The position numbers were made by a program, and so were the translations under genes. The notes beneath the pieces were generated by a model. It saw only the letters and a program-made list of their open reading frames with translations. It had not been told where the DNA came from and did not search any database. A DNA stretch of 64,000 nucleotides, taken from the NCBI RefSeq assembly GCF_023634845.1, contig NZ_JAMLJL010000001.1, forward strand, positions 62,001 to 126,000, given 5' to 3'. This DNA comes from Flavobacterium amniphilum. Lineage in GTDB: Bacteria; Bacteroidota; Bacteroidia; Flavobacteriales; Flavobacteriaceae. This document shows, piece by piece, positions 27,569-36,229 of the stretch. Every line of letters begins with the position of its first letter. Position 1 is the stretch's first letter.

Positions 27569-28222
27569 ATGACTTTTTCAGAAGAAAACTATCTTAAAAC
27601 TATTTACCATCTGACCACACTCCTGGATTCGGAAATCAGCACTAATGCCATAGCCGAAAAAATGGAAACCAAAGCATCATCTGTAACCGATATGCTAAAA
27701 AAACTTTCTGAAAAAAACCTGGTTCATTATAAAAAATACCAAGGCGTTTCATTGACCGAACAGGGATTGCATTCGGCTAAAATGATAGTGCGAAAACACC
27801 GCTTATGGGAAGTTTTTTTAGTTGACAAATTGGATTTTCCCTGGGATGAAGTTCACGATATTGCCGAGCAATTGGAACATATCAAATCCGAAAAACTGAT
27901 CAATAAACTGGATGAATTTTTAAATTTTCCAACCGAAGATCCACATGGCGACCCGATTCCCAATGCAGACGGTATGATTGTCAAAGTTGAAAAACAATTG
28001 CTGTCGGAACTGCAGGAAAAGCAAACCGGGGTTTGTGTGGGCGTTAAAGACACTTCATCTGAATTCCTTCAATACCTGGACAAACAGGAAATCGCTTTAG
28101 GTTCAAAAATCGAAGTCGTTTCAAAAGAAACATTTGATTTATCCCTTAAAATTAAAGTGAATCAGAAAGAAATAATGATTTCGAACAAAATTGCCGCGAA
28201 TCTATTTGTCAAAAAAGTGTAA
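27569..28222 (+). CDS. DtxR/MntR-family metal-dependent transcriptional regulator
   Basis: 217 residues. N-terminal winged helix (MTFSEENYLKTIYHL, then TNAIAEKMETKASSVTDML as the recognition helix). The dimerisation/metal domain contains KHRLWEVFL and AEQLEHIKSEKLINKLDEFL. The C-terminal SH3-like FeoA domain begins about 145. Family members repress Mn2+ or Fe2+ uptake genes when metal is bound. It is cotranscribed with mntH, and candidate targets are mntH, the cytochrome operon and feoAB. Fe versus Mn specificity is not decided. Confidence 0.9.
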   Translation: MTFSEENYLKTIYHLTTLLDSEISTNAIAEKMETKASSVTDMLKKLSEKNLVHYKKYQGVSLTEQGLHSAKMIVRKHRLWEVFLVDKLDFPWDEVHDIAEQLEHIKSEKLINKLDEFLNFPTEDPHGDPIPNADGMIVKVEKQLLSELQEKQTGVCVGVKDTSSEFLQYLDKQEIALGSKIEVVSKETFDLSLKIKVNQKEIMISNKIAANLFVKKV

Positions 28223-28262
28223 CTTGTGGAATCATTTTTGATGACCAACTAAAAAACACTTT

Positions 28263-28655
28263 ATGAAAAAATATATCGTATTATTGGGTTTTGCCTTATT
28301 TCTTATCGGATGTGCAACAGCACAAAATGACAATATCATCAATCAGGAATTAGATTCCAAGAAAGGAAAAGAAATTGTTTTGGTAAAAGTCATCAACGAT
28401 TCCCGTTGTCCGGAAGGCGTACAATGTATTTGGCTGGGAGAAATTACTTTTGAAGTGGCCGCTTACGAAAACGGAAAACTATTAGAACAAACACAATTGA
28501 CCATTACGCCCAATAAAGAAAAAACAGTAGTTGATTGGTTCAGTAAATATTTACCTGAAAGCAAAACCCCGTTAAAACAAATTGGCATCAGTCCCTACCC
28601 GAAACAGGATACACAGATCAATCCGTCAGATTACGTGATTAAACTGATTTATTAG
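28263..28655 (+). CDS. Small lipoprotein with Cys-Pro ... Cys-x-Trp motif
   Basis: 130 residues. Lipoprotein signal with lipobox LIGC (Cys17). The conserved motif DSRCPEGVQCIWLGE lies near 57. I recall similar DSRCP..V.CIW.G motifs in other small uncharacterised Bacteroidota exported proteins. The two Cys may form a disulfide or bind metal. No function known. Downstream of the DtxR gene by 40 bp; its stop overlaps the convergent Cys-rich gene by 4 bp. Confidence 0.75.
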   Translation: MKKYIVLLGFALFLIGCATAQNDNIINQELDSKKGKEIVLVKVINDSRCPEGVQCIWLGEITFEVAAYENGKLLEQTQLTITPNKEKTVVDWFSKYLPESKTPLKQIGISPYPKQDTQINPSDYVIKLIY

Positions 28656-28771
28656 TGACAACCACAGTCGGTATCGCAATTTTTGTCTTTCTTTTTTTTG
28701 AAAAAGAATTTTTTAATCAGGAATCCGACCGCAACAAACAATAAACTAAAAGCAATTATTTCCTGTATCAT
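28652..28771 (-). CDS. FeoB-associated Cys-rich membrane protein
   Basis: 39 residues. Begins MIQEIIAFSLLFVAVGFLIKK (one membrane helix), then a run of Lys, then a C-terminal Cys-rich tail NCDTDCGCH. This is the size and layout of the FeoB-associated Cys-rich family. It lies at the end of the feo operon: feoA, feoB, beta-barrel gene, this gene, with a 2-bp gap to the barrel gene. Likely aids Fe2+ transport by FeoB; mechanism unknown. Confidence 0.85.
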   Translation of the reverse strand: MIQEIIAFSLLFVAVGFLIKKFFFKKKKDKNCDTDCGCH

Positions 28772-28773
28772 AC

Positions 28774-29616
28774 TTAAAAATAAATTCCACCGCCAACTTT
28801 TAAAAACTTATAAGTTGGCGTTCCTATTTTAACATAATCATAGCCTAAAGAAACCATGAAACGGTTCAGGTGGTATCTCCCTTGAACTTCCAGTGCATTA
28901 ACAGGCTGGCTGTTGATGGCACTCCATTTTGTACTGGCAGCGAGTGAAATCTGTTTCCCCAGAAAAACATCGGTATCAACACCAAAACTCAATCCGCCTT
29001 TCCTTACATTGTTTGCCACATAAGAAGCACCAAGTGTCCATCCTAAGTTGAATCTTTTTGTTCTGATTCTGTCATACCCAAAGTTAAAGTAATACAATGA
29101 CAAACTACTGTTTGAAGAATTAAAATTGGTGCGTTCCTGTATTTGATGCAAATCGGCCTGAAGGTAAAAATGCCTTGTTGGCCTAATCTTAACTTCAAAA
29201 TAATTTCCATACAATTGCTTGCTGTTGAACAACAGATTTTCTTCAATATCCACCCGAAATTGCCCTCTGGGTTTTCTCCCTTCAACCGTAACCGAATCCC
29301 TTTTTTCCATTTCCTGAAAATTCCCTGAAGAAAAATCATCGTAATAAGGATAGGGTGTTAATTTATTTGACAGATGATCTTCATATTCTGTTCCGAAAAA
29401 AGTTGCCTGTAACGCCATAAAAAAGACATCTACAAAAAAAGTTTCCAGAATACCGTTGTCATCATCATCGTCATCTGAATTACTATAGTTCGTAGTATTT
29501 CTTACGGCAGAATCTTCTGTTAATTCTCTTTTTGATTTATCAATCCTGCTCTGTCCGAATGAACTATTCAGCGCAAGAAAGAAAGCAAGAGACAGGAATA
29601 CGTATTTTTTCTTCAT
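28774..29616 (-). CDS. Putative outer-membrane protein in the feo operon
   Basis: 280 residues with signal peptide (ends SSFGQ). After an Asp-rich stretch (NSDDDDDDNG near 47) and a short hydrophobic segment, residues about 115-280 show alternating strands and a C-terminal LKVGGGIYF, consistent with an eight- or ten-stranded outer-membrane barrel. Its start is directly adjacent to the feoB stop, so it is translated from the feo mRNA. A role in iron entry across the outer membrane is inferred only from context. Confidence 0.7.
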   Translation of the reverse strand: MKKKYVFLSLAFFLALNSSFGQSRIDKSKRELTEDSAVRNTTNYSNSDDDDDDNGILETFFVDVFFMALQATFFGTEYEDHLSNKLTPYPYYDDFSSGNFQEMEKRDSVTVEGRKPRGQFRVDIEENLLFNSKQLYGNYFEVKIRPTRHFYLQADLHQIQERTNFNSSNSSLSLYYFNFGYDRIRTKRFNLGWTLGASYVANNVRKGGLSFGVDTDVFLGKQISLAASTKWSAINSQPVNALEVQGRYHLNRFMVSLGYDYVKIGTPTYKFLKVGGGIYF

Positions 29617-31719
29617 TTATTTTAAAATCTGGTAAGCAAATAAACACACAACATATGCGAATCCGCTCATAAAAACCAATTGGACCATTGGCCATTTCCA
29701 TGTGTTCGTTTCTTTCTTAGTGATGGCCAAAGTAGAAATACACTGCATGGCAAAAGCATAGAACAATAATAATGAAACTCCTGTCGCGAAGTTGAAGATT
29801 TTACCTCCGGTAACCGGATGCACTTCTGCAGCCATCCTGTTTTTAATGGTAGTTTCTTCCTCCGAATGGCTTCCCACACTGTAAATTGTAGCTAATGTTC
29901 CCACAAAGACCTCACGCGCTGCAAACGAACTCACTACCGCAATACCGATTTTCCAATCGTATCCGAGAGGTTTAATAACAGGCTCAATACTTTTTCCTAC
30001 AATCCCGATGTATGAATTTTCCAGTTTATAAGAAGCAACCAAATCTTCTTTTTCGCCTGAAATGGTTTTATTCTGTAATTGTGCTTCAATGATTTTATCG
30101 GCGTTGTGAAAAGTATCATTCGGGCCGTGCGATCCCAAAAACCATAAAATCACGGACAATGCCAGAATAATCTTTCCGGCACCAAACACAAACGATTTGG
30201 TTTTCTCCACCACATTAATCGCTACGTTTTTAAACATGGGCACTTTGTAACCCGGCATTTCCACCACAAAATAACTGTTGGATTTAATGCGTAAAACTTT
30301 ATTTAAAATATAAGCCGAAACTATAGCCATTGCAAAACCAAGCATATACAATGTCATCAGTGTTAATCCCTGCATATTGAATATACCGAATAAACGCTTA
30401 TCGGGAATAATTAATGAAATCAAAATCGCATATACCGGTAATCTGGCCGAGCAGGTCGTAAAAGGTGTTACCAGAATCGTAATCAGTCTTTCTTTCCAGT
30501 TTTCAATATTGCGGGCCGCCATAATTGCCGGAATGGCACAGGCAGTTCCCGATATCAACGGAACAACACTTTTTCCGCTTAGTCCGAAACGTCGCATTAT
30601 TTTATCCATCAAAAATACCACACGGCTCATGTAACCGCTTTCTTCCAATACCGAAATAAAAAGGAATAAAAAAGCAATCTGGGGAATAAAAATAACGATA
30701 CCTCCCAATCCCGGGATAATCCCTTCAGCAATCAGATCAGTCAAAATACCCGGAGCTAAATTTGCTTTGGCATAGGAACTCAGCGTAGCAAAACTTCCGT
30801 CAATAAAATCCATCGGAACGCTGGACCAGTCAAAAATAGACTGGAAGATAAGCAGCAAAATTCCGAAGAAAATTAAATACCCATACACTTTATGCATCAG
30901 GATACGGTCTAATTTACTCCGTAAATCCTTAGCTGAACTGGCATCAACGGTTTGCCCTACTTTCAGGACTTCATTGATAAACTGATACCGTTTAATGGTT
31001 TCCTTGTGCTGTAATCTTTTTAAATCTTCCTTTGATTTTGTGAAAGAAGGATTCGGTAATTCCTTCCGGTTCAGATTGACAAAATTGACATCCTGTGTGA
31101 TTACCAGCCATAATTTATACAACAATTGATTTGGAAATGCTTTGCGCAGATTTCCGAAATATACCGGATCAATTTCTGACGCATTCAAACAAGGTTCAGT
31201 TGGAATATTTTTATAATTGATGATCAGGTTTTTCAGTTCATCAATCCCTTCCTTTTTTCTGGAGCTGACTAAGGCAATTTTAGTCCGCAGCATTTTTTCC
31301 AGATACGGAATATCCAGAGTAATCCCTTTATAAGACATCCTGTCAGCCATATTGATGACTAAGATTGTAGGGATTTCAAGATCTTTAATTTGGGTAAAAA
31401 GCAGTAAATTCCTTTTAAGATTTTCAACTTCAGTAACCACTATGACAACATCCGGATAATCTTTATCATTACGGTTCAGCAATAATTCGATCACCACATT
31501 TTCGTCAAGCGAACTTGCATTTAAACTGTATGTTCCCGGTAAATCAAGAATAGTGGCTTTAAGGTTCGAAGCCAGTTTGCAAACCCCGACTTTCTTTTCA
31601 ACCGTAATCCCCGGATAATTTCCAACCTGCTGGTTTAATCCGGTCAGTTGATTAAAAACAGATGTTTTCCCTACATTGGGATTCCCAATCAATGCAATGT
31701 TAATATTCCCGACTTTCAT
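29617..31719 (-). CDS. feoB: Ferrous iron transport protein B
   Basis: 700 residues, full length. Cytoplasmic N-terminal G domain with GNPNVGKTS (G1), DLPGTYSL (G3) and NMAD (G4). Membrane part from about 285 has the two Gate motifs including SGTACAIPAIMAAR and the TTCSARLPVY segment. Imports Fe2+ through the inner membrane. Its start overlaps the feoA stop by 1 bp (TAATG), showing translational coupling. Confidence 0.97.
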   Translation of the reverse strand: MKVGNINIALIGNPNVGKTSVFNQLTGLNQQVGNYPGITVEKKVGVCKLASNLKATILDLPGTYSLNASSLDENVVIELLLNRNDKDYPDVVIVVTEVENLKRNLLLFTQIKDLEIPTILVINMADRMSYKGITLDIPYLEKMLRTKIALVSSRKKEGIDELKNLIINYKNIPTEPCLNASEIDPVYFGNLRKAFPNQLLYKLWLVITQDVNFVNLNRKELPNPSFTKSKEDLKRLQHKETIKRYQFINEVLKVGQTVDASSAKDLRSKLDRILMHKVYGYLIFFGILLLIFQSIFDWSSVPMDFIDGSFATLSSYAKANLAPGILTDLIAEGIIPGLGGIVIFIPQIAFLFLFISVLEESGYMSRVVFLMDKIMRRFGLSGKSVVPLISGTACAIPAIMAARNIENWKERLITILVTPFTTCSARLPVYAILISLIIPDKRLFGIFNMQGLTLMTLYMLGFAMAIVSAYILNKVLRIKSNSYFVVEMPGYKVPMFKNVAINVVEKTKSFVFGAGKIILALSVILWFLGSHGPNDTFHNADKIIEAQLQNKTISGEKEDLVASYKLENSYIGIVGKSIEPVIKPLGYDWKIGIAVVSSFAAREVFVGTLATIYSVGSHSEEETTIKNRMAAEVHPVTGGKIFNFATGVSLLLFYAFAMQCISTLAITKKETNTWKWPMVQLVFMSGFAYVVCLFAYQILK

Positions 31720-31958
31720 TATTTTATTTCATTAGGAATTTGAACAAGAATTGCCTGGGCAGTTTCTAACCGTATGGCTAAATGTGAATCGTTTACATTT
31801 AAATATAAGGGATCACCAAAAGGAGCAATTTGCAGTATTTGCACTTCATTTCCGGGTAAACAACCCATTTCCAACAACTTTAAAGGAACTAAATCGATAT
31901 CAAAATCCTGTATAATTCCTTTTTGACCTATTTGCAATTGTGCTAAGTTAATTTCCAC
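31719..31958 (-). CDS. feoA: Ferrous iron transport protein A
   Basis: 79 residues, SH3-like FeoA domain (LAQLQIGQKGIIQDF ... LLEMGCLPGNEVQIL ... AIRLETAQAILV). Start codon is GTG at 31956-31958; no better ATG exists in frame. Supports FeoB function. Leader of about 17 nt from the TATTTTTG box at 31982-31989. Confidence 0.95.
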   Translation of the reverse strand: MEINLAQLQIGQKGIIQDFDIDLVPLKLLEMGCLPGNEVQILQIAPFGDPLYLNVNDSHLAIRLETAQAILVQIPNEIK

Positions 31959-31981
31959 TTATTTAGATTGAATTAAGATTG

Positions 31982-32012
31982 CAAAAATACTAATTAAAAT
32001 CATTCTAAATAT
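31982..32012 (-). promoter_or_regulatory. feoA promoter with TTTAGA...TTTTAATTA element
   Basis: Minus strand: TTTAGAATGATTTTAATTAG, then the -7 box TATTTTTG (31982-31989). mntH has the like arrangement TTTTAGA ... ATTTTAATTA ... TAAATTTG, so both promoters may bind the same metal regulator. Confidence 0.45.
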
Positions 32013-32037
32013 TATAAAAATCAAACAACTGTAATTA

Positions 32038-32703
32038 TTAGTCTTGTGACAGAAATTTGATATCTTCTAATAGTTTTTCAACTTCTTCACGTTTTGTTCC
32101 GTCATAAAAACCACGGACACGTCTTTTCTGATCAACCAAAACAAAATTTTCGGTATGCACCATATCGTACATTTCTTCAGGCTTCCCTGTTTTAACTGCC
32201 AAATAAGATTTTCGGGCAATATAATAGATATCTTTTTTATCGCCGGTAACCAAATTCCATTTGGCATCAATCACACCTTTTCTTTCGGCATAAGCTTTCA
32301 AAACCGGAACACTGTCAATATCAGGTGTTACCGAATGGGAAAGCAGCATTACTTTTGGATTGTTCTTAATCTGCTCCTGTAACCAAACCATATTATCGGC
32401 CATTATCGGGCAAATTGTAGGACAGGTTGTAAAAAAGAAATCGGCTACATAAATCTTCCCTTCATAATCGTTTTGGGTAATCTTTTTTCCGTTTTGGTTC
32501 GTAAAAGAAAAATCAGAAATAAAATGTTCATTTGCAATATGCTGTATCGTTGTATCCACTAATTCAGGATTAACCATCGACGGCGTGTAAACCGGCAATA
32601 CTTTTTTAGGTTTCAAAACAAAATAAAACAATGCTATACAAACAACTGAAATTAAGCTTAATGTAATGATGAACGTTTTGTATTTTTTTAATCGGGAAGT
32701 CAT
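32038..32703 (-). CDS. SCO1/SenC-family protein
   Basis: 221 residues from ATG 32701-32703 (an upstream TTG at 32724 overlaps the promoter box). One N-terminal membrane anchor (about 12-32), then a thioredoxin-like domain with the copper-binding CPTIC motif and a later conserved His (MVHTENFVLVD). SCO proteins deliver copper to the CuA site of cytochrome oxidase or act in thiol redox. Single gene; faces the T9SS BNR gene. Confidence 0.92.
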   Translation of the reverse strand: MTSRLKKYKTFIITLSLISVVCIALFYFVLKPKKVLPVYTPSMVNPELVDTTIQHIANEHFISDFSFTNQNGKKITQNDYEGKIYVADFFFTTCPTICPIMADNMVWLQEQIKNNPKVMLLSHSVTPDIDSVPVLKAYAERKGVIDAKWNLVTGDKKDIYYIARKSYLAVKTGKPEEMYDMVHTENFVLVDQKRRVRGFYDGTKREEVEKLLEDIKFLSQD

Positions 32704-32721
32704 TTTAAATGAAATTTGATG

Positions 32722-32729
32722 CAAAAATA
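32722..32729 (-). promoter_or_regulatory. -7 box of the SCO gene
   Basis: Minus strand TATTTTTG, 18 bp before the ATG at 32703. Confidence 0.5.
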
Positions 32730-32804
32730 TTAAAAATCAATGGCTTAGTTTTCTGAAAACAAAAAAAACATTGTTAAAATTTTCTTTATGGCACAAATGA
32801 TTTC

Positions 32805-32812
32805 TATTTTTG
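32805..32812 (+). promoter_or_regulatory. -7 box of the BNR-repeat gene
   Basis: TATTTTTG lies downstream of the in-frame ATG 32788, so translation should begin at ATG 32830. Confidence 0.5.
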
Positions 32813-32829
32813 AACAAACTAAACAACCA

Positions 32830-35800
32830 ATGAAAAAAATCTACCAACTAACCGCATTGCTTCTAAGCTCTTTATCAGGGTTTTCCCAATATAACGATAA
32901 AGCACCCTGGATACAAAATTTAAGTACTTCAAAAAAAGAATCGTCATTCAAAGAAGTTGTTGATGCATTCAATGACTACTGGAAAGACAAAGACCACAAT
33001 CTTAAAGGCTGTGGCCACAAACCATTCAAACGCTGGGAAAATTACTGGCAAAACCTGGTAAAAGAAGACGGTACCTTAATGACAACCGGAGAACTTTGGA
33101 ATGCCTGGGAACAAAAAGGACGTTCGAAAGCAGCCCGCCGTGCTTTACCGGTGAGCAATTGGACGCCTACAGGACCTTTCACGCATACCAACACCGGCTC
33201 ATGGTCATCAGGACAGGGAAGGGTAAATTTTATTTGCGTAGATCCATCCAATCCTAATACCATTTATATTGGTGCTCCGGCCGGAGGTCTATGGAAATCA
33301 ACCAATAACGGTTCCACATGGACTGTATTAACAGATAACTTGCCACAAATAGGTGTTTCCGGAATTGCGGTAGACTATTCGAATCCAAATACCATTTATA
33401 TCGCTACAGGAGACAAAGATTCGAGTGATACTAATTTTGCAGGTGTGTTTAAATCAACAGATGGCGGGACAACATGGAATAATACAGGATCTTTATCGGG
33501 TACATCACTGGCAGGTGATTTATTTATTCATCCTACTAACAATCAAATTCTTTGGTGTATTACAAATTCCGGCATATTCAAAACCAGTAACGGGGGTACT
33601 TCCTGGACAAATGTAAGAGCCGGGAATTTTGCACAGGGATCATTACGATTAAAACCCGGTGACCCAACAACCGTTTATGCGGTTGATGGTGATAATTTTT
33701 ACAAAAGTACAGATACCGGAACCACATTTACAATCAATGCTGCTGCTGCCGGACTTCCGGCAAATTCAGGGCGTTTAGTAATGGATGTTACTGCAGCCAA
33801 TGCAAATTACATTTACATTTTAAGTTCAACTACAGCCAACGGATATCAGGGTATTTACAGATCGGTTGACAGCGGTGCAACCTGGACCAGAACTGCCAAC
33901 AATACAAATGTTCTCGAATCAACCCAATCATGGTATGACCTCGCATTTGCAGTATCACCAACCAATGCTGATGAATTATATACCGGCTGTCTGAACATCT
34001 GGAAATCAACCAATGGAGGAACATCTGCGACAAAAGTCAACAACTGGAATGCTCCGACAAGTGCCAATTACACCCATGCCGATATACATTACTTAGGCTT
34101 TTACGGAAACAGGCTTTTCGCAGGAACAGACGGAGGTATTTATGTTTCTTCCAATAACGCAACATCCTTTTCAAGTTTAACTGCCGGACTACAAATCAGC
34201 CAGTTTTATAAAGTAGCCGTTTCTAAACAAACTTCAGCTAAAATGGTGGGAGGTTTGCAAGATAACGGCGGACATGCTTATAGTGGCAATGCATGGAAAA
34301 ATTATTACGGTGCCGATGGTATGGATACCGGGATTGATCCTAACAACAGTAACAAATTTTATGGTTTCATCCAATATGGAGGAACGATGTATATCAGTAC
34401 AACTGCCGGTGATTCCAGAACATCAAGTGTTAGTGCACCTGCAGCCGAAACCGGAACCAATGATGACGGTGGCAACTGGGTAACACCACTGGCCACTAAT
34501 TCTGCAGGCGAAATTTTCTCCGGATATAACAGATTGTACAGACTTAACGGAGCTGCCTGGGTACAACAATCAACGAATGTAATTGGATCAGGAAATGTGG
34601 AACTAATCAGTATTGACCCGAGTAATGACAACATCATGTATGTTTCCAATGGAACACAATTGTATAAAAGTGTTGACAGAGGTGTAAATTTTGTTCTTAG
34701 CTATACTGCTCCCACAACCATTACTTCAATTTGTGTAAATTACTCCAATAGTAATACAATCTATTTAACAACATCAGGAACCGGCGGACAAGCATTAAAA
34801 TCAACAGATGGTGGAACTGTGTTTGCCTCTTTTTCGACCGGATTGCCGTCTATAGGTAAAAACGTTATCAGACACCAAGGAAGAAACACTCTGAATCCGT
34901 TGTATTTGGGAACTACACTCGGTGTTTATTACAGAGATGATTCGATGACACAATGGGAGCCTTTTGATACCAACTTACCGAACGTTCCGGTTACCGATCT
35001 GGAAATCAACATCGAGGATAACACTATTACAGCAGCAACATACGGAAGAGGAATCTGGCAATCGCCTATTCCGGCTGAAGTTCCTGCTAATGATTTGAAA
35101 CTGGTTTCGGTAGATGCTCCGTCATCAAGTATTTCCTGCGACGGATCTGTAACACCTCAAATCAGTGTTAAGAACAACGGTACAAATCCAATTTCTTCAG
35201 TAACAATTACTTATGAATACAACGGTGTTCCACAAAATTATGTATGGAACGGAACCATAGCAGCATCTGCAACACAATCGATCACAATTCCGAGTTTTAC
35301 AGTAGCAACCAAAGGTATTTATACTTTTAATGTAAATTCGACTATTACAAGTGATGCTTATTCAGATAACAACCAGGGTAAAACCACTTTTTATATTGAC
35401 AACGGAGGTACAATCGGTGTTGTGAATACTTTTGAATCGGCACCGGATGATCTATTAACCTATACCGAAGGCAGTGCTTCAAGCCAGTGGCAAAGAGGTA
35501 TAAATACTAATGGAGCTTTGGCAACGGGAACGAATAATGTGTATACCACTAATTTTACAGGAAATTATCCTGATAATGTTAAAGCCTACCTGATTTCACA
35601 ATGCTATAATCTTACAGGAGCCGTAAATCCGTTGATCAAATTCAAATTAGCGTATAATTTAGAGAACAACTGGGATGTTGTTTATGTTCAGTATTCAACC
35701 GATTTTGGCCAAAACTGGAGTTTATTGGGAACCCAAGCCGCAAACTGGTATAACAGTAACAGAACACCGGCTACAACCGGATCTGATTGTAACAACTGTC

Positions 35801-36228
35801 CAGGCGGACAATGGACTGGTACCGACAACACTCTTAAAACCTATTTTTATCCTTTAAACACCTTAATCGGACAACCGAATGTAATATTCAGAATAGTTTT
35901 CCATTCTGATGAATCTGCAAACTTTTTAGGTGTTGTTGTCGATGATTTTGTGATTGAAGGAACTTTGGCCAATGATGACTTTGAATTACAAAATGTGTCT
36001 ATCTATCCTAACCCTTCACACGGCGTATTCAATATATCAACCGTTAATAAAAACATTGACAAAATCGAAGTTTACGATGTTACCGGAAAAACAATTTTCA
36101 ATAAAAAAAGTGTAACAAATTCCAATTTTGAATACTCATTGGACTTGAGTACGGTTTCTAATGGGGTATATTTCATTAAAATAACTTCAGACAACCAAAC
36201 TACTGTTAAACGAATAATTAAAAACTAG
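32830..36228 (+). CDS. Large T9SS-secreted protein with BNR/sortilin-like repeats
   Basis: 1132 residues from ATG 32830, which starts a clean signal peptide (KKIYQLTALLLSSLSGFSQ). Residues about 110-780 form one or two beta-propellers with repeated Asp-box/BNR motifs (KSTNNGSTWT, KSTDGGTTWN, RSVDSGATWT). Residues about 790-880 look like a CARDB/Ig-type domain, then a jelly-roll-like module to about 1055. The last ~75 residues are the T9SS type-A sorting domain (IYPNPSHGVFNI ... VKRIIKN). Likely a surface or secreted glycan- or protein-binding factor. The M13 peptidase starts 1 bp after its stop. Confidence 0.88.
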   Translation: MKKIYQLTALLLSSLSGFSQYNDKAPWIQNLSTSKKESSFKEVVDAFNDYWKDKDHNLKGCGHKPFKRWENYWQNLVKEDGTLMTTGELWNAWEQKGRSKAARRALPVSNWTPTGPFTHTNTGSWSSGQGRVNFICVDPSNPNTIYIGAPAGGLWKSTNNGSTWTVLTDNLPQIGVSGIAVDYSNPNTIYIATGDKDSSDTNFAGVFKSTDGGTTWNNTGSLSGTSLAGDLFIHPTNNQILWCITNSGIFKTSNGGTSWTNVRAGNFAQGSLRLKPGDPTTVYAVDGDNFYKSTDTGTTFTINAAAAGLPANSGRLVMDVTAANANYIYILSSTTANGYQGIYRSVDSGATWTRTANNTNVLESTQSWYDLAFAVSPTNADELYTGCLNIWKSTNGGTSATKVNNWNAPTSANYTHADIHYLGFYGNRLFAGTDGGIYVSSNNATSFSSLTAGLQISQFYKVAVSKQTSAKMVGGLQDNGGHAYSGNAWKNYYGADGMDTGIDPNNSNKFYGFIQYGGTMYISTTAGDSRTSSVSAPAAETGTNDDGGNWVTPLATNSAGEIFSGYNRLYRLNGAAWVQQSTNVIGSGNVELISIDPSNDNIMYVSNGTQLYKSVDRGVNFVLSYTAPTTITSICVNYSNSNTIYLTTSGTGGQALKSTDGGTVFASFSTGLPSIGKNVIRHQGRNTLNPLYLGTTLGVYYRDDSMTQWEPFDTNLPNVPVTDLEINIEDNTITAATYGRGIWQSPIPAEVPANDLKLVSVDAPSSSISCDGSVTPQISVKNNGTNPISSVTITYEYNGVPQNYVWNGTIAASATQSITIPSFTVATKGIYTFNVNSTITSDAYSDNNQGKTTFYIDNGGTIGVVNTFESAPDDLLTYTEGSASSQWQRGINTNGALATGTNNVYTTNFTGNYPDNVKAYLISQCYNLTGAVNPLIKFKLAYNLENNWDVVYVQYSTDFGQNWSLLGTQAANWYNSNRTPATTGSDCNNCPGGQWTGTDNTLKTYFYPLNTLIGQPNVIFRIVFHSDESANFLGVVVDDFVIEGTLANDDFELQNVSIYPNPSHGVFNISTVNKNIDKIEVYDVTGKTIFNKKSVTNSNFEYSLDLSTVSNGVYFIKITSDNQTTVKRIIKN

Positions 36229-36229
36229 C

